A stretch of DNA of 64,000 nt from Paenibacillus sp. FSL K6-3182 (GCF_037976325.1 NZ_CP150265.1:5531001-5595000); one strand, 5' to 3'. Positions 52,241 through 62,209 are shown, counted from the first letter of the stretch. A program made the numbers and translations. The notes: a model not told the origin generated them from the letters alone.

Positions 52241-53869
52241 TTACTTGGATACTTGAGCGTTCATCATATCCACGATCGATTGATAATCGCCAATATCCGA
52301 AAGCTCCTTCTTAAATGCATCCCATTCGGAGAGATTTCTCTCGCCAAGAAGGAATTTATAAATATTTTCGTCCAAATACGTTTGTACCGCGGTCATGATT
52401 TGCGCTTTCTTCGCTTCGTCATCTTTGCTCAGACGAACGACCGGTGCTTGTTCATACGGAGCAATGGCCGTTTCCGAACTTGTGAATTTGCCCATTCCCT
52501 CTTGAGGACGCATCTCCTCGAACTGACCCTTGGCGAAAAATTGCACTTTTTTATAAGCGATATAGTCAGTAGAATAATTTTGCGGGGCGAAGACGAAACC
52601 TTGACGCGTTGTACCATCGCCATTTAAGTCTTTTTTCTCTTGCCAGTCTCCGTTTTTGTTGATGAATTCCTTTTTACCTTCGACCATTTGGTAGGTTTTC
52701 CCTTCAACGCCCCAATGCATCAAATCAATCATTTCATCCGAATACTGATAATCGAGCATCTTGACGATAAGTTCCGGATATTTCGTGTTTTTGGAGACCA
52801 TGACGCCGTAGTTGGCATAAATGGTATGACCCAAGAGGGCCGGCCCCAACACCCACTGATCGCCGTACTTTTCGTTTTTCGGATTGACCGCTGCTCCCCA
52901 TGAGACGCCTTGGTCCGGAACGGAATATTGCTCCCACCAACCTGCCCACGCCAACGGAAGCATGAAGGACTTGCCGGTCGTTACTTTCGCCTTCAATTGA
53001 TCTTGAGACTGGCTCAGGAACTCGGGATCGAGCAGCTTCTCGTCGTACAATTTGCGAATATACATTAAACCTTCTTTGAAAGACTCCTCAGTCGGTCCGT
53101 ATACGTATTTCTCGCCGTTCCAGTAAATATCGCTTTTCGTATGGTTCGAGAGAGCTAACGCGTCTATGAATTTTGGCCATTCCTGCGAATTGACCGGATA
53201 GGAATCCGGATACAGCTCTTTCAGCTTAACGGCCGCATCGTAGAATTCATCCCAGTTTTCCGGAACTTTGATATTATGTTTCTGGAAAACATCGAACCGG
53301 TATAACGCTGGGTATGCGGAACCCGCTAACCCCGTATCGTTCCGGAATCCATCCCCGAAGAAAAACATTTTGCCTTCCGGTGTATACATACTCTTGTCCG
53401 AGAACTTTGTAGACTCCAAATAAGCTTTATAGTTTGGAGCGTACTCGTCCAGGTAAGGCGCAATGTCCAAGAGGGACCCTTGGTTGCCGAATTGGAACAT
53501 GACTTCGGCATCCTTCACACCCGACATAATGTCCGGTGTATCGCCGCTGGCCAGCGTCAATTTTATTTTCTCCGGATAGTCGTCACTGTTCACATAGATC
53601 CATTTAATATCAAGCTTTTTGCCGATATGCGCTTCCATCTTTTCCTTCCAGAGCTTATAGAGCTCGGTATCCTTCGGATCGTCCCCGAAGCTGGACATGT
53701 AAGCGTTAATCTTGATCGTTTCCTCAGCCGGTTCGGATGGCTTGGATGTCTCACCGGAATTGCTGTTGTTTGTTTGCTCTGACGGTTTGTTGTCTCCTTT
53801 GCTGCAGCCAGCAAACACGAGTGTCGCAACGAGCAGAAAACTAAGCACTAGAACCATTTTTTTCTTCAA
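52241..53869 (-). CDS. LplA-type sugar ABC solute-binding lipoprotein, 542 aa
   Basis: Signal peptide with lipobox VFAGC, Ser/Asn/Glu-rich linker, then a family-1 binding domain including NAYMSSFGDDPKDTELYKLW and a typical LASGDTPDIMSG cleft motif. Start TTG with GGAGGGG at 7 bases. Third gene of the O-glycan operon after two permeases. Expected to capture oligosaccharides that the downstream GH101-like, GH110 and GH109-like enzymes process. Confidence 0.9.
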   Translation of the reverse strand: MKKKMVLVLSFLLVATLVFAGCSKGDNKPSEQTNNSNSGETSKPSEPAEETIKINAYMSSFGDDPKDTELYKLWKEKMEAHIGKKLDIKWIYVNSDDYPEKIKLTLASGDTPDIMSGVKDAEVMFQFGNQGSLLDIAPYLDEYAPNYKAYLESTKFSDKSMYTPEGKMFFFGDGFRNDTGLAGSAYPALYRFDVFQKHNIKVPENWDEFYDAAVKLKELYPDSYPVNSQEWPKFIDALALSNHTKSDIYWNGEKYVYGPTEESFKEGLMYIRKLYDEKLLDPEFLSQSQDQLKAKVTTGKSFMLPLAWAGWWEQYSVPDQGVSWGAAVNPKNEKYGDQWVLGPALLGHTIYANYGVMVSKNTKYPELIVKMLDYQYSDEMIDLMHWGVEGKTYQMVEGKKEFINKNGDWQEKKDLNGDGTTRQGFVFAPQNYSTDYIAYKKVQFFAKGQFEEMRPQEGMGKFTSSETAIAPYEQAPVVRLSKDDEAKKAQIMTAVQTYLDENIYKFLLGERNLSEWDAFKKELSDIGDYQSIVDMMNAQVSK

Positions 53870-53929
53870 AGCATAACCCCTCCATGAATAGTATTTGTTA
53901 ATCTATGTTTAATTTCAGATCAACCGCTG

Positions 53930-54817
53930 TTAGCCTTTCACCGAACCGATCATCATTCCGGACACAAAATGCTTCTGCAATAGCGGGTAGACGAACAGAA
54001 TCGGTAATATCGTGACGATGATAGACGCCATCCTAATGTTTTTGGTATTCAGATTGTACGTCTCGAGGAATCGTTGCAACCCGCCTGAACTCGTATCATC
54101 CTTCAGTTCGATTACCATCCTGCGCAAGAGCAACTGGATGGGATGGCTGCTTTCGTCATTGAGAAAGATCATTGGTTCAAACCACATGTTCCAGAACATG
54201 ACTGCACCGAATAGCGCAAATGTCGCCAGCAGCGGCTTGGATAATGGCATATATATGCGAAACAGAATGCCGAGATCATTCGCTCCATCCAGGTAAGCGG
54301 ATTCCCGCAACTCCTTGGGGACATCTTGGAAGAAAGTACGGAAAATGATGATATTGAATGCGCTCATTGCAACTGGCAGTACGATCGCCCATATCGTATT
54401 GAACAAATGCAAATCCCTGATAAGAAGGAAGTGCGGAATAAGTCCCCCACTAAATACCATCGTTATGATCACGTATAAGACCAACGGTTTACGAAATACG
54501 AATTCGTTGATTGCTAACGGGTAGGCGAATAAGGAGGTCAGCAGCAATTGAAGAAAAGTGCCGATGACTAAGAACTCAATCGTATTCATATAAGCATTCA
54601 AGATGTTTTTATCCTGTAAAATGAATTTGTAGCTGTTAAAGTCAAATCCTCGCGGATACCAAGTAATCTTGCCCTGAGCAACTAAGGTGGGATCGCTAAT
54701 CGAAACAGCAAACGTATTTAATAGCGGATAAAGCATAACAATACATAGCACGATCATAATCGTGTAATTAATAATATCGAAAGCTTTAGACCCAAGCCCT
54801 TCATTATATACTTTCAA
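53930..54817 (-). CDS. Carbohydrate ABC permease, LplC type, 295 aa
   Basis: Six membrane helices; EAA loop SAYLDGANDLGILFRIYMPL; C-terminus HFVSGMMIGSVKG. TTG start at 54817 with AAGGAGGGG 5 bases upstream, 12 bases after the LplB-type gene. Part of the O-glycan importer. Confidence 0.9.
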   Translation of the reverse strand: MKVYNEGLGSKAFDIINYTIMIVLCIVMLYPLLNTFAVSISDPTLVAQGKITWYPRGFDFNSYKFILQDKNILNAYMNTIEFLVIGTFLQLLLTSLFAYPLAINEFVFRKPLVLYVIITMVFSGGLIPHFLLIRDLHLFNTIWAIVLPVAMSAFNIIIFRTFFQDVPKELRESAYLDGANDLGILFRIYMPLSKPLLATFALFGAVMFWNMWFEPMIFLNDESSHPIQLLLRRMVIELKDDTSSGGLQRFLETYNLNTKNIRMASIIVTILPILFVYPLLQKHFVSGMMIGSVKG

Positions 54818-54829
54818 TGTATCCCCTCC

Positions 54830-55774
54830 TTACCATAAACTGTTTTCAGATACTTTCTTGGAAAAGTAATTCGCAAATACAATTAAAACAAGACTGATCA
54901 CGGAGAGCATCAAACCGACCGCGGCGCCATATTCAAACTGTCCGCCTTGCACGCCTACCCGATAGACGTAAGTTTCGATAACGTCCGCCGTTTCGTAAAT
55001 TTTCGGATTGTACATGAGAAGCACTTTTTGAAAATCCGTGCTTAGAATACTTCCTAGCTTCAGAATGAGCATGACCGCTGTCGCGGGGATAATTGCCGGC
55101 CATGTGACATATCTCAGTCTCTGCCAACGATTCGCGCCGTCTATGACCGCTGCTTCGTGTTGCGCCGGATCGACACCGGTAAGCGCTGCCAAATAGATGA
55201 TGGCTCCATAGCCCAATTCCTGCCATATACCCGCACTAATGTAAATCGGTCGGAAAGCTTCCGATATATACAGCAGCGTCCTTGGTTCCGCCCCAAACCA
55301 AAACAGAATTTTATTGACGATCCCCTCTACTGAAGTAAATTCATGAACGAAGCCGACAACGATTACCGCGGATAGAAAATGCGGGAAATAAGTAATCGTC
55401 TGCACAGCCCGCTTAAAAAATTTGTTGCGAAGTTCATTCAATAATAAAGCAAATAGGATTGGAGCCGGAAAACTGAAAATCAAAGAATAAAAAGCAAGCA
55501 ATAGCGAGTTTTTAGTAATCCTCCAACTCATCGGACTATCAAAAAACGCCTTAAAATGGTCGAAGCCGACCCAAGGACTTCTTAAGAAGCCCAACGATGC
55601 GTCATAACTTTTAAAAGCGATTGTAATTCCATACATGGGTAAATACTTAAAAACTAGAATAACCAGAAATCCAGGCAGCACCATTAGGATCAAGTAGCGC
55701 TGCTTCCAACATTTTCGCAGAAAGCTTTGTTTTTTTCTGAGTTGCAGATTATGCGCAAGCTGTTGATTCTGCAA
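54830..55774 (-). CDS. Carbohydrate ABC permease, LplB type, 314 aa
   Basis: Six membrane helices; ILVFKYLPMYGITIAFKSYD near the N-terminus, EAA loop AAVIDGANRWQRLRYVTWPA, C-terminus NYFSKKVSENSLW. TTG start at 55774 with GGAGGGG. First gene of the operon that runs through to the GH109-like gene, transcribed divergently from the AraC regulator, its likely activator. Confidence 0.9.
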   Translation of the reverse strand: MQNQQLAHNLQLRKKQSFLRKCWKQRYLILMVLPGFLVILVFKYLPMYGITIAFKSYDASLGFLRSPWVGFDHFKAFFDSPMSWRITKNSLLLAFYSLIFSFPAPILFALLLNELRNKFFKRAVQTITYFPHFLSAVIVVGFVHEFTSVEGIVNKILFWFGAEPRTLLYISEAFRPIYISAGIWQELGYGAIIYLAALTGVDPAQHEAAVIDGANRWQRLRYVTWPAIIPATAVMLILKLGSILSTDFQKVLLMYNPKIYETADVIETYVYRVGVQGGQFEYGAAVGLMLSVISLVLIVFANYFSKKVSENSLW

Positions 55775-56043
55775 ATTTCACCCCTCCAGTACACATATAC
55801 ATAATGTCATTAAAATGTAAGCCCTTTCGAAATGCAGCTGATCATCTCACCAAGCCCACATCGTTCTTGGTGACCTCAGCATACGGGAGAAGATGATTTT
55901 TAAGCAATTATCAACTATTAATATCGTTTGAATAATTTCATTTCGATCGAAAATCGATTGTATGTTAAAGAACGAAAATCGCTCCTGCATACGAAATATG
56001 GGAATGTCATTTATTAATGTGCTGTTCATTATTTCAGCTGCGC

Positions 56044-56072
56044 ATGACAGCCAAGAATTATCCCCTTATAAT
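56044..56072 (+). promoter_or_regulatory. Sigma-A promoter of the AraC regulator gene
   Basis: ATGACA (56044-56049), 17-base spacer, TATAAT (56067-56072). It lies 94 bases before the TTG start. The 55775-56165 gap is the divergent control region and also holds the 12-bp palindrome TTTCGATCGAAA (55941-55952), a possible regulator site. I found no clean promoter for the importer operon in it. Confidence 0.65.
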
Positions 56073-56095
56073 GATGGAAAGCGCAACCCGCTTTA

Positions 56096-56109
56096 TGCAA
56101 GCGGTTACA
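56096..56109 (+). promoter_or_regulatory. Weak cre-like site downstream of the AraC promoter
   Basis: TGCAAGCGGTTACA fits cre at 12 of 14 positions and lies just after the expected start point, in roadblock position. A second weak match (TGTAAGCCCTTTCG, 55816-55829) lies near the importer start. Confidence 0.35.
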
Positions 56110-56165
56110 AAATAAAGATTAGAAACCGATCTACCTTATAGAAAGAAAAAAGGGGGGCTCCCAAC

Positions 56166-58337
56166 TTGAACAGATTATTCCGAACTGTTTCCACTCGATA
56201 TCACAGAAGCAGCGTTCTGTTTAAGCTGCTCATCGTCAACATGATTTTTATCATTCTGCTCACCACTCTGCTTGGGTTCAACTACTCGTATTTGAAAACA
56301 AACGTCAAGGAACAAGTTGTGCGAACGAATGAAGGCTTCCTGAAGCAATTGTCCGGGGACTTGTCTGGTGAATGGTTGGAGATTCGCAACATGATTTACA
56401 ATTTCAGCGTTAGCTTGGATACGAAGCTCCTGTCCAACAATCCCAAAAATTCGCGTTCTTATTACCCCACGTTAATGGCATACAAAAACAAAATAACGCA
56501 ATCGAATCTGCAGCTTCCGTTCCGGGCGCAGATCTCCACTTACTTCCCGAATCAGGACTTGGTGATCAGCAGTGACGGAACGCGTAGTTTGAGCGTCTTC
56601 TATAAGAATCTGGATGTTAAAAACGGTGGTGAAACCTGCCGTTGTCTGCTGCAAAACGAATTGGAGCATCTGTATAATTTCCGCAATACTATCGTGTTCT
56701 CATACCGGCTTTTCCCGGAAGGCTATATATTCGTACAAATCGCCAAAGCGGAGCTGCTCGCTTATCTGAACAATCAGACAATGTTGCTTGATAACGTTAT
56801 CGTGATAAGCGATAGGGAAAATCAACTTTTTGTAAGTACAGCTACACTTGATCCAGCAATCGCCGAGCAACGGCTTCCTGAGCTAAAAGGTCCGCTCATC
56901 ATTAATGGAAATAAATATACGCCTATTTCTCAAACAGATCCATTGTTCACTTACACCGTTTTGTTCTCGGAAAGCCAGATGCAGGAAAAGCTTAAAAAGG
57001 CCAACGGGTACACCTTCGTCTTGTTTGCCCTTTTCTTCGCCGTTAATTTGGGATTTCTGTTCGTCAACTGGTCCATGTTCAGGCCGCTAAGGCTCATGGC
57101 GAGAACATTCAATCAATGGACGACGGGCCCTGCTACGAAAAATGAATTCGCGATTCTCTCAGATACGTTCAAGGAACTAAATTCCGCCACAGTCTCCATG
57201 AAACAGGAGATCACGGAGCAAGCCGACATCTTGGAGCATAACGCGCTGCTTCGGCTGTCAACGGACGAGAATTATACGATGAAGCCCCACATAAACCGGA
57301 TGCTGTCCGTGAAGTATGATTCCTATGCCATACTCACCGTCATTGAAGAAAGCAACCAAGGCCAATCCGTTACCTTGTATGCTCCATTACTGGAAGCGGC
57401 GTTAAGTCAATCCCGACCGTACATTCGACTGCATGCCCATAGCGATAAATCTATATTTATCACAAGCTGCTCCGACACGAACGCACTGGAAGCTCTGGTT
57501 TCCCGCGTCTTTGATAGCTGTCCCGATCCGGTAGACAACATACTTGTATTCTGCGGTATCAGCTCCGTTCATACACGGCTAGAGGACATCGGCAAAGCAC
57601 TTCGTGAATCGACTGACGCGATTGACAAGCATGTCCCCAATCTAACCCATTTAAAGAGCGTTATTCTATATCAAGATCGGAACAGCGATCAAGCGGCGGT
57701 CATCCACTTGTCCATCGATAAGGAGCAAGAACTTGTCAACTACACCCTTAAAGGAAATACGGAAACGCTACAGCAATTTTTCGATAAAACGATACAAAAG
57801 ACGTTCAAAAATTTAACATTTGAACAGTTCCGGAACATGCTTCGTTACCTCCACGACCTGCTGCTTGTCATCATGAACAGTAAGAAGATCAGCGTCGAAG
57901 AGGTGTGGGACGTTCCGCCGGCATTTTCGCATACGTACCATCTCCAGTATTTATTCCGGCAGATCCAAGAGGGATATTTTCTCGTGGCTAAGCGATCCGC
58001 CCTGCCGATTACGCCTCTTCTGGAGCAGATCAACCAATATATTGATAAGCATTATGCCAATCCGGATTTATCGTTAACGCTTATTGCCGAACATCTGGCT
58101 ATCACTCACGTGTATTTATCGACATATTTTAAGAAGCACTCCGGCTACAACTTAAACTACTACATGCACCTTGTTCGCATCCAAGCTGCAATTCGCCTTA
58201 TCCAGTCTCATCCGAATATGACCATGAAGGATATCGCGGAACAAGTCGGATACTCGAATGCCGGAACGTTCATCCGGCATTTCAAGAAAATCTCTGGGAC
58301 GACGCCCACGCAGCATGTCAGGTTACAGCAGGAATAG
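56166..58337 (+). CDS. Membrane-anchored AraC-family regulator, 723 aa
   Basis: A first membrane helix (about residues 20-42), an extracytoplasmic region (about 45-275), a second helix (about 280-300), a cytoplasmic linker and a C-terminal AraC domain (about 620-723) with LSLTLIAEHLAITHVYLSTY and the signature NAGTFIRHFKKISGTTPTQH. TTG start at 56166 after a GGGGGG tract. Divergent from the importer/GH101-like/GH110/GH109-like operon, which is its likely target upon sensing the glycan outside. Confidence 0.85.
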   Translation: MNRLFRTVSTRYHRSSVLFKLLIVNMIFIILLTTLLGFNYSYLKTNVKEQVVRTNEGFLKQLSGDLSGEWLEIRNMIYNFSVSLDTKLLSNNPKNSRSYYPTLMAYKNKITQSNLQLPFRAQISTYFPNQDLVISSDGTRSLSVFYKNLDVKNGGETCRCLLQNELEHLYNFRNTIVFSYRLFPEGYIFVQIAKAELLAYLNNQTMLLDNVIVISDRENQLFVSTATLDPAIAEQRLPELKGPLIINGNKYTPISQTDPLFTYTVLFSESQMQEKLKKANGYTFVLFALFFAVNLGFLFVNWSMFRPLRLMARTFNQWTTGPATKNEFAILSDTFKELNSATVSMKQEITEQADILEHNALLRLSTDENYTMKPHINRMLSVKYDSYAILTVIEESNQGQSVTLYAPLLEAALSQSRPYIRLHAHSDKSIFITSCSDTNALEALVSRVFDSCPDPVDNILVFCGISSVHTRLEDIGKALRESTDAIDKHVPNLTHLKSVILYQDRNSDQAAVIHLSIDKEQELVNYTLKGNTETLQQFFDKTIQKTFKNLTFEQFRNMLRYLHDLLLVIMNSKKISVEEVWDVPPAFSHTYHLQYLFRQIQEGYFLVAKRSALPITPLLEQINQYIDKHYANPDLSLTLIAEHLAITHVYLSTYFKKHSGYNLNYYMHLVRIQAAIRLIQSHPNMTMKDIAEQVGYSNAGTFIRHFKKISGTTPTQHVRLQQE

Positions 58338-58363
58338 AAATAAACAGGACACGATACTAGTAA

Positions 58364-58389
58364 GGAGGCCGTTGCTTTGAACGGCCTCC
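58364..58389. terminator. Hairpin between convergent AraC and phosphoesterase genes
   Basis: A perfect 10-bp stem (GGAGGCCGTT / AACGGCCTCC) with a 6-base loop. There is no clear T-run on either side; it probably acts for both convergent transcripts. Confidence 0.55.
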
Positions 58390-58419
58390 CTGCTGCTTCG
58401 CTCCGGCACTGCCGGGCCT

Positions 58420-59472
58420 TTATGTTTCGAAGGTTATGATCCTGTCTACTCCCGCTCCGAACCGGGTAAGGCGCAATTCGCCCTTTGCATAATCAATACT
58501 GATGAGATCGAACGCCGTCTCAGTCACCGTTCCGACCGTCCTTTCGGGGCTTTCGTCATAATTTCTGTAGCTGACCGCGTTAAGCGTAGATATCATCGGA
58601 ATACCGTCATGATACAGCACCTGATCGATATGAACGTGTCCGAACAGGCAAGCGACGACGTGTTTACGGTTTGTTTTAATGATTTTCCAAATCTTCTCAC
58701 CGTTCTCAACCTCTCCGTCGACGTACCCTTTAACCCCACGTTGAATAATAGGCAGATGCGAGAAAATGACAACTTTCCAGTTTTCGCTTTCCGGTACACC
58801 GGTAAAATCGAACACCCTATGTTCAAACCAATCGACCTGCCTGTCCGAGAAGGCGTATTCCCATTGCCCGTTTTGCTGCAGCATCCCGTCCGCTTTTATT
58901 TTGTAGAGAATATCGATGCTGTTCAACATTGCGATCCTCGTCTTTTTTTCCGGGATATCATAGTAGTAATAAAGTCCGCTTTCGTTTCCCTTATCGAAGG
59001 AAACCGTTCCGTTCAGACATTGGTATATATCCGCATATACCTCGACCGGGAAGATCACATGATTAGCCCCTTTTAATTTCTGGTGAAAATCATGAATCGA
59101 GTTGTCGTCATGGTTTCCCCTAGTCGGAAAGACAGGGCATTCCGGCATCCTAATCGCATCCATGAACTCCGACTGAGCATATACGACATTATCCTTTAGC
59201 CCATTCTCAACGATGTCACCGCCGACCACTATACAGTCCAATGAGAGCAATTTAGCGGCGTGCTTGATCGCAGCCGCAGCCCAAAGCTGATTCCCTCCCG
59301 GTGTATGATGGGGGTCGGTGTAGAACACGATGTCGACTGTCCAATTTGCCTGCGCTTGTTTTGCTCTATCGATCGCTTGGCTTAAAGGCGAATGATAATA
59401 CTCTGGCAAATCATGATATCGATCACCCGTCAACAATGAGTCTGTTCTGTTCTCAGACGTATCCCGCTCCAT
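58420..59472 (-). CDS. Metallophosphoesterase A (tandem paralogue), 350 aa
   Basis: Calcineurin-like fold with TDPHHTPGGN (first metal motif D-P-H), GGDIVENG, TRGNHDDNSIHDF, IFSHLPI and FGHVHIDQ. It has no signal peptide, so it is cytoplasmic. Strongly similar over its whole length to the gene just upstream (shared FDKGNESGLYYYYDIPEK and STLNAVSYRN). ATG at 59472 with AAGGAG is favoured over 59493. Last gene of the GH36-EamA-phosphodiesterase operon. Substrate unknown; probably a phosphorylated sugar or phosphodiester. Confidence 0.8.
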   Translation of the reverse strand: MERDTSENRTDSLLTGDRYHDLPEYYHSPLSQAIDRAKQAQANWTVDIVFYTDPHHTPGGNQLWAAAAIKHAAKLLSLDCIVVGGDIVENGLKDNVVYAQSEFMDAIRMPECPVFPTRGNHDDNSIHDFHQKLKGANHVIFPVEVYADIYQCLNGTVSFDKGNESGLYYYYDIPEKKTRIAMLNSIDILYKIKADGMLQQNGQWEYAFSDRQVDWFEHRVFDFTGVPESENWKVVIFSHLPIIQRGVKGYVDGEVENGEKIWKIIKTNRKHVVACLFGHVHIDQVLYHDGIPMISTLNAVSYRNYDESPERTVGTVTETAFDLISIDYAKGELRLTRFGAGVDRIITFET

Positions 59473-59498
59473 ATATTCGTTTATCTCCTTCATTGTTT

Positions 59499-60506
59499 TT
59501 AGATGCTTACGACTCTATCTTCTCCTGCTCCGAACCGCGTTGCAGTCAGTTCGCCTTTCAAGTAATTGATGCTGACGATGTCAAATACCGTTTCGGAGAG
59601 AGTTCCTTTTATTTTCTCCGGGCAATCGTCAAAGTCCTTATAGGAAACCGCATTCAGTGTAGAGATCATCGGAATGTCGTCCCTGATCTGGACCTGGTCA
59701 TAGTGTACGTGACCGAAAAAGCAAGCCACGACATGTCGACGGTTCTCTCGAATGATTTTCCACATCGCTTCGCCTCCCGCAACTTCATGATCGGCTCCAG
59801 TCACACCGCTTTGAAGAATAGGGACGTGAGAGAAGATCACGGCCTTCCAGTCGTCCTTGTTTGGTTTGCCGCCGAAATCGAATACTTTGCGCCGAACAAA
59901 GTCCAGCTGTCTTTCAGAAAAGGAGTATTCCCATTGTCCGTTCTGCCGAAGCAACCCATTATCCGCGGTAACGTAAGGAATATCGATGCAATTTAGAATG
60001 ACGACCCTCGTATTCTTGTCCGGGATATCAAAGTAGTAATAGAGGCCGCATTCGTTCCCTTTATCGAATGTTACCGTGCCTTCCAACGGTTTAAGCCAAT
60101 TCTCGTAAGATTCAATCGGAAAGATCACATGCTCTACGCTTCCGGTTTTTCGAAAGAAGTCATGTATGGAATTATCGTCATGGTTGCCTTTCACCGGTAA
60201 CATGGGACACTCCGGTACCCGAAGCGCGTTAAGAATTTCTCTTTGCGATTGCACGACCTCCTCTTTCGGCCCGTTCTCACTGAAATCTCCGCCGCACACG
60301 ATCGCATCAAGTGGAAGCAATTGCGCCAATCGCCTGATGGCCGCGGCGGCTTGTAGTTGATTGCCTCCCGGCATATGATGCGGATCCGTATAGAAGAGCA
60401 ATCGTACGATCGCATCTCCCTGATCTTTTGTTGCCTTTTGGGCCACTACCGAAAGCTCGGAACGGAAATACTCTGGAATTCCTATGTCCTGATTAAGGCG
60501 GTTCAC
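59499..60506 (-). CDS. Metallophosphoesterase B (tandem paralogue), 335 aa
   Basis: Same architecture as its neighbour: YTDPHHMPGGN, GGDFSENG, VKGNHDDNSIHDFF, IFSHVPI and FGHVHYDQ. GTG start with AAGGAGG at 7 bases; its start overlaps the phosphodiesterase stop by 4 bases and its stop is 26 bases before the start chosen for paralogue A. Tandem duplication with divergence suggests two related substrates. Confidence 0.8.
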   Translation of the reverse strand: MNRLNQDIGIPEYFRSELSVVAQKATKDQGDAIVRLLFYTDPHHMPGGNQLQAAAAIRRLAQLLPLDAIVCGGDFSENGPKEEVVQSQREILNALRVPECPMLPVKGNHDDNSIHDFFRKTGSVEHVIFPIESYENWLKPLEGTVTFDKGNECGLYYYFDIPDKNTRVVILNCIDIPYVTADNGLLRQNGQWEYSFSERQLDFVRRKVFDFGGKPNKDDWKAVIFSHVPILQSGVTGADHEVAGGEAMWKIIRENRRHVVACFFGHVHYDQVQIRDDIPMISTLNAVSYKDFDDCPEKIKGTLSETVFDIVSINYLKGELTATRFGAGEDRVVSI

Positions 60507-61333
60507 TCGACTGCCTCCTTGAACAAGCCCACGGGAACTTGGCCTGACCAGGTGTTCGGTGCCTCTAAACCGAGCGCTTTAATGACGACAGCAGCAGTAT
60601 CTTCTATGCGAATGGGGCTCACCTCGGTAGGGGTGGATACGTTCGGGCCTGCGCAGCCCCAGAAAATTGTCACGTCCTTCGGATGTTCGCTGCCGTGATT
60701 CAACGGATCCTCGCCGCCCCCGCCATGATCCGCGAGAAATATAATTAGGCTTTCCTCCAACAAGTCCTTATTCCGAAGAAGATCGAGAATGTTGCCCACC
60801 AATTCGTCCGTCTCTTCAATGACTTCCAAGTATAGCGGCGACCCATAACCGAAGTTATGTCCCGCCCCATCGATTCCGTCGAATTGGATGAACATGACCT
60901 TGAAGTCCGAATTCTTTTCGGCAAAGTCGGCTACTTCTCGAACCAGATGCTTATCGGCATGGACGTTTGCAATATACGTCGCAACCCCCTCTTCAATAAT
61001 TCCGTCATTAATCGGCTTCCATGCGCTGAACGAGGCGATTACAGCAGACGGATCGGCTTCCTTGACGAGTCTCATAAAAGAAGGATAAGGTGAATCGGCT
61101 GGATACTTGCTCTTCTCGGCTCTTTCGTTCGTCAAGCCATGCAGCTCAGGCTTTACCCCATGAAACATAGATCCCCAACACTCCCCGCTAATGGTCGGAA
61201 TCACTGTTTGGGCAGCGTAAGTAATAAATCCGCCGTCCAATGCTTGATCGATATTCGGAGTACGTGCTTGATCGATCATATTTCCGGCGCCATCCAAACC
61301 GATAACAATTACTCTCTTCGTTAATTCCTTCAC
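60503..61333 (-). CDS. Alkaline-phosphatase-superfamily phosphodiesterase, 276 aa
   Basis: Type I phosphodiesterase/nucleotide pyrophosphatase-like (PF01663): VIVIGLDGAGNMIDQ with the first metal Asp, nucleophile region PTISGECWGSMFHG, FDGIDGAGHNFGYGS, LADHGGGGEDP and a C-terminal DTAAVVIKALGL. About 276 residues is short for the family, and there is no signal peptide. GTG at 61333 with AAAGGAG at 9 bases. Next to an EamA transporter and two metallophosphoesterases, a cytoplasmic route for a phosphodiester or phosphonate-type substrate is plausible. Confidence 0.8.
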   Translation of the reverse strand: MKELTKRVIVIGLDGAGNMIDQARTPNIDQALDGGFITYAAQTVIPTISGECWGSMFHGVKPELHGLTNERAEKSKYPADSPYPSFMRLVKEADPSAVIASFSAWKPINDGIIEEGVATYIANVHADKHLVREVADFAEKNSDFKVMFIQFDGIDGAGHNFGYGSPLYLEVIEETDELVGNILDLLRNKDLLEESLIIFLADHGGGGEDPLNHGSEHPKDVTIFWGCAGPNVSTPTEVSPIRIEDTAAVVIKALGLEAPNTWSGQVPVGLFKEAVE

Positions 61334-61354
61334 GTTAATCATCTCCTTTATTTG

Positions 61355-62209
61355 TTATCCGCTCATTCCAACTACAATAATACCGGCTGTTATCGCGGAA
61401 GCTGTCACAAGTCTTCTGAACCCGCTTTTTTCTTTTAGTATCCATATTCCCAGCAAAGTAGCCATGACCGTACCCACTTCCCTAATCGGAGCCAGGTGGG
61501 ACACCGGTGCTAATTCCATTGCAACGAGGAACAAGAAATATGAGCCCGGCATCAGGATTGATCCGAGCAGGATCATTCGTTTGTTTCTTCGCCACTCGCC
61601 CGTTAACACTTGTACGTTCAGCATCGTTCGACTATTTCCTAGCATAAAACCAAAGTTGGAAACCGAAATCAGAATCAAAGGAGATACGTATTGCAAAGTC
61701 ATTTTATCAATGAGCACATAAGAAGTAATACATAATCCTACTCCCACAGCGGTCAATATAGGCTTCATCTGGAAAGGTTGACCTGCTGAGGGGACCCTCT
61801 TCCATTCACTTAGTCCCAATATGCCGATAAATATAATACTGACTCCAATCCATCCCCATAAAGATAATCGCTCGCCCATAAATATGACGCTAATCAAAGG
61901 AATAAGCAGCACTCCCGTACCACGCTGAATCGGATAAACCTGCGACAAATCACCTAACGCGTACACTTTGGATAACATCCATGCATAGGTCGCTTGTGCT
62001 GTCATGGACATCAACAATAGAACATATGCCTCCGGCGGATAGCTCCTGCTCACCAAATGAATCAGTAATAAGGGAATAAGCAGCACGTTCGCCGCAATGA
62101 CAATGAGGGAGAGATAGGCTTGCTTATGCTTACTTTTCTTAGTGAATAGATTCCATAGAGCATTCATTGTGCCTGACACGAGAACCAACGATACAGCGAT
62201 CCACAACAT
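61355..62209 (-). CDS. EamA-family (DMT superfamily) transporter, 284 aa
   Basis: Ten predicted membrane helices in two EamA repeats; the first covers about 1-140 (with YPIQRGTGVLLIPLISVIFM) and the second about 145-284 (with SHLAPIREVGTVMATLLGIW). These carriers move small metabolites such as amino acids, nucleosides or triose phosphates. ATG at 62209 with GAAGG 7 bases upstream. Between the GH36 gene and the phosphodiesterase gene in the same operon; may export or import the compound handled by the operon. Confidence 0.85.
   Translation of the reverse strand: MLWIAVSLVLVSGTMNALWNLFTKKSKHKQAYLSLIVIAANVLLIPLLLIHLVSRSYPPEAYVLLLMSMTAQATYAWMLSKVYALGDLSQVYPIQRGTGVLLIPLISVIFMGERLSLWGWIGVSIIFIGILGLSEWKRVPSAGQPFQMKPILTAVGVGLCITSYVLIDKMTLQYVSPLILISVSNFGFMLGNSRTMLNVQVLTGEWRRNKRMILLGSILMPGSYFLFLVAMELAPVSHLAPIREVGTVMATLLGIWILKEKSGFRRLVTASAITAGIIVVGMSG

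Noticed and set aside
55847..56029. Minus-strand 60-codon frame in the divergent control region
   Set aside because: AT-rich chance frame without ribosome site, overlapping the palindrome in the divergent control region.
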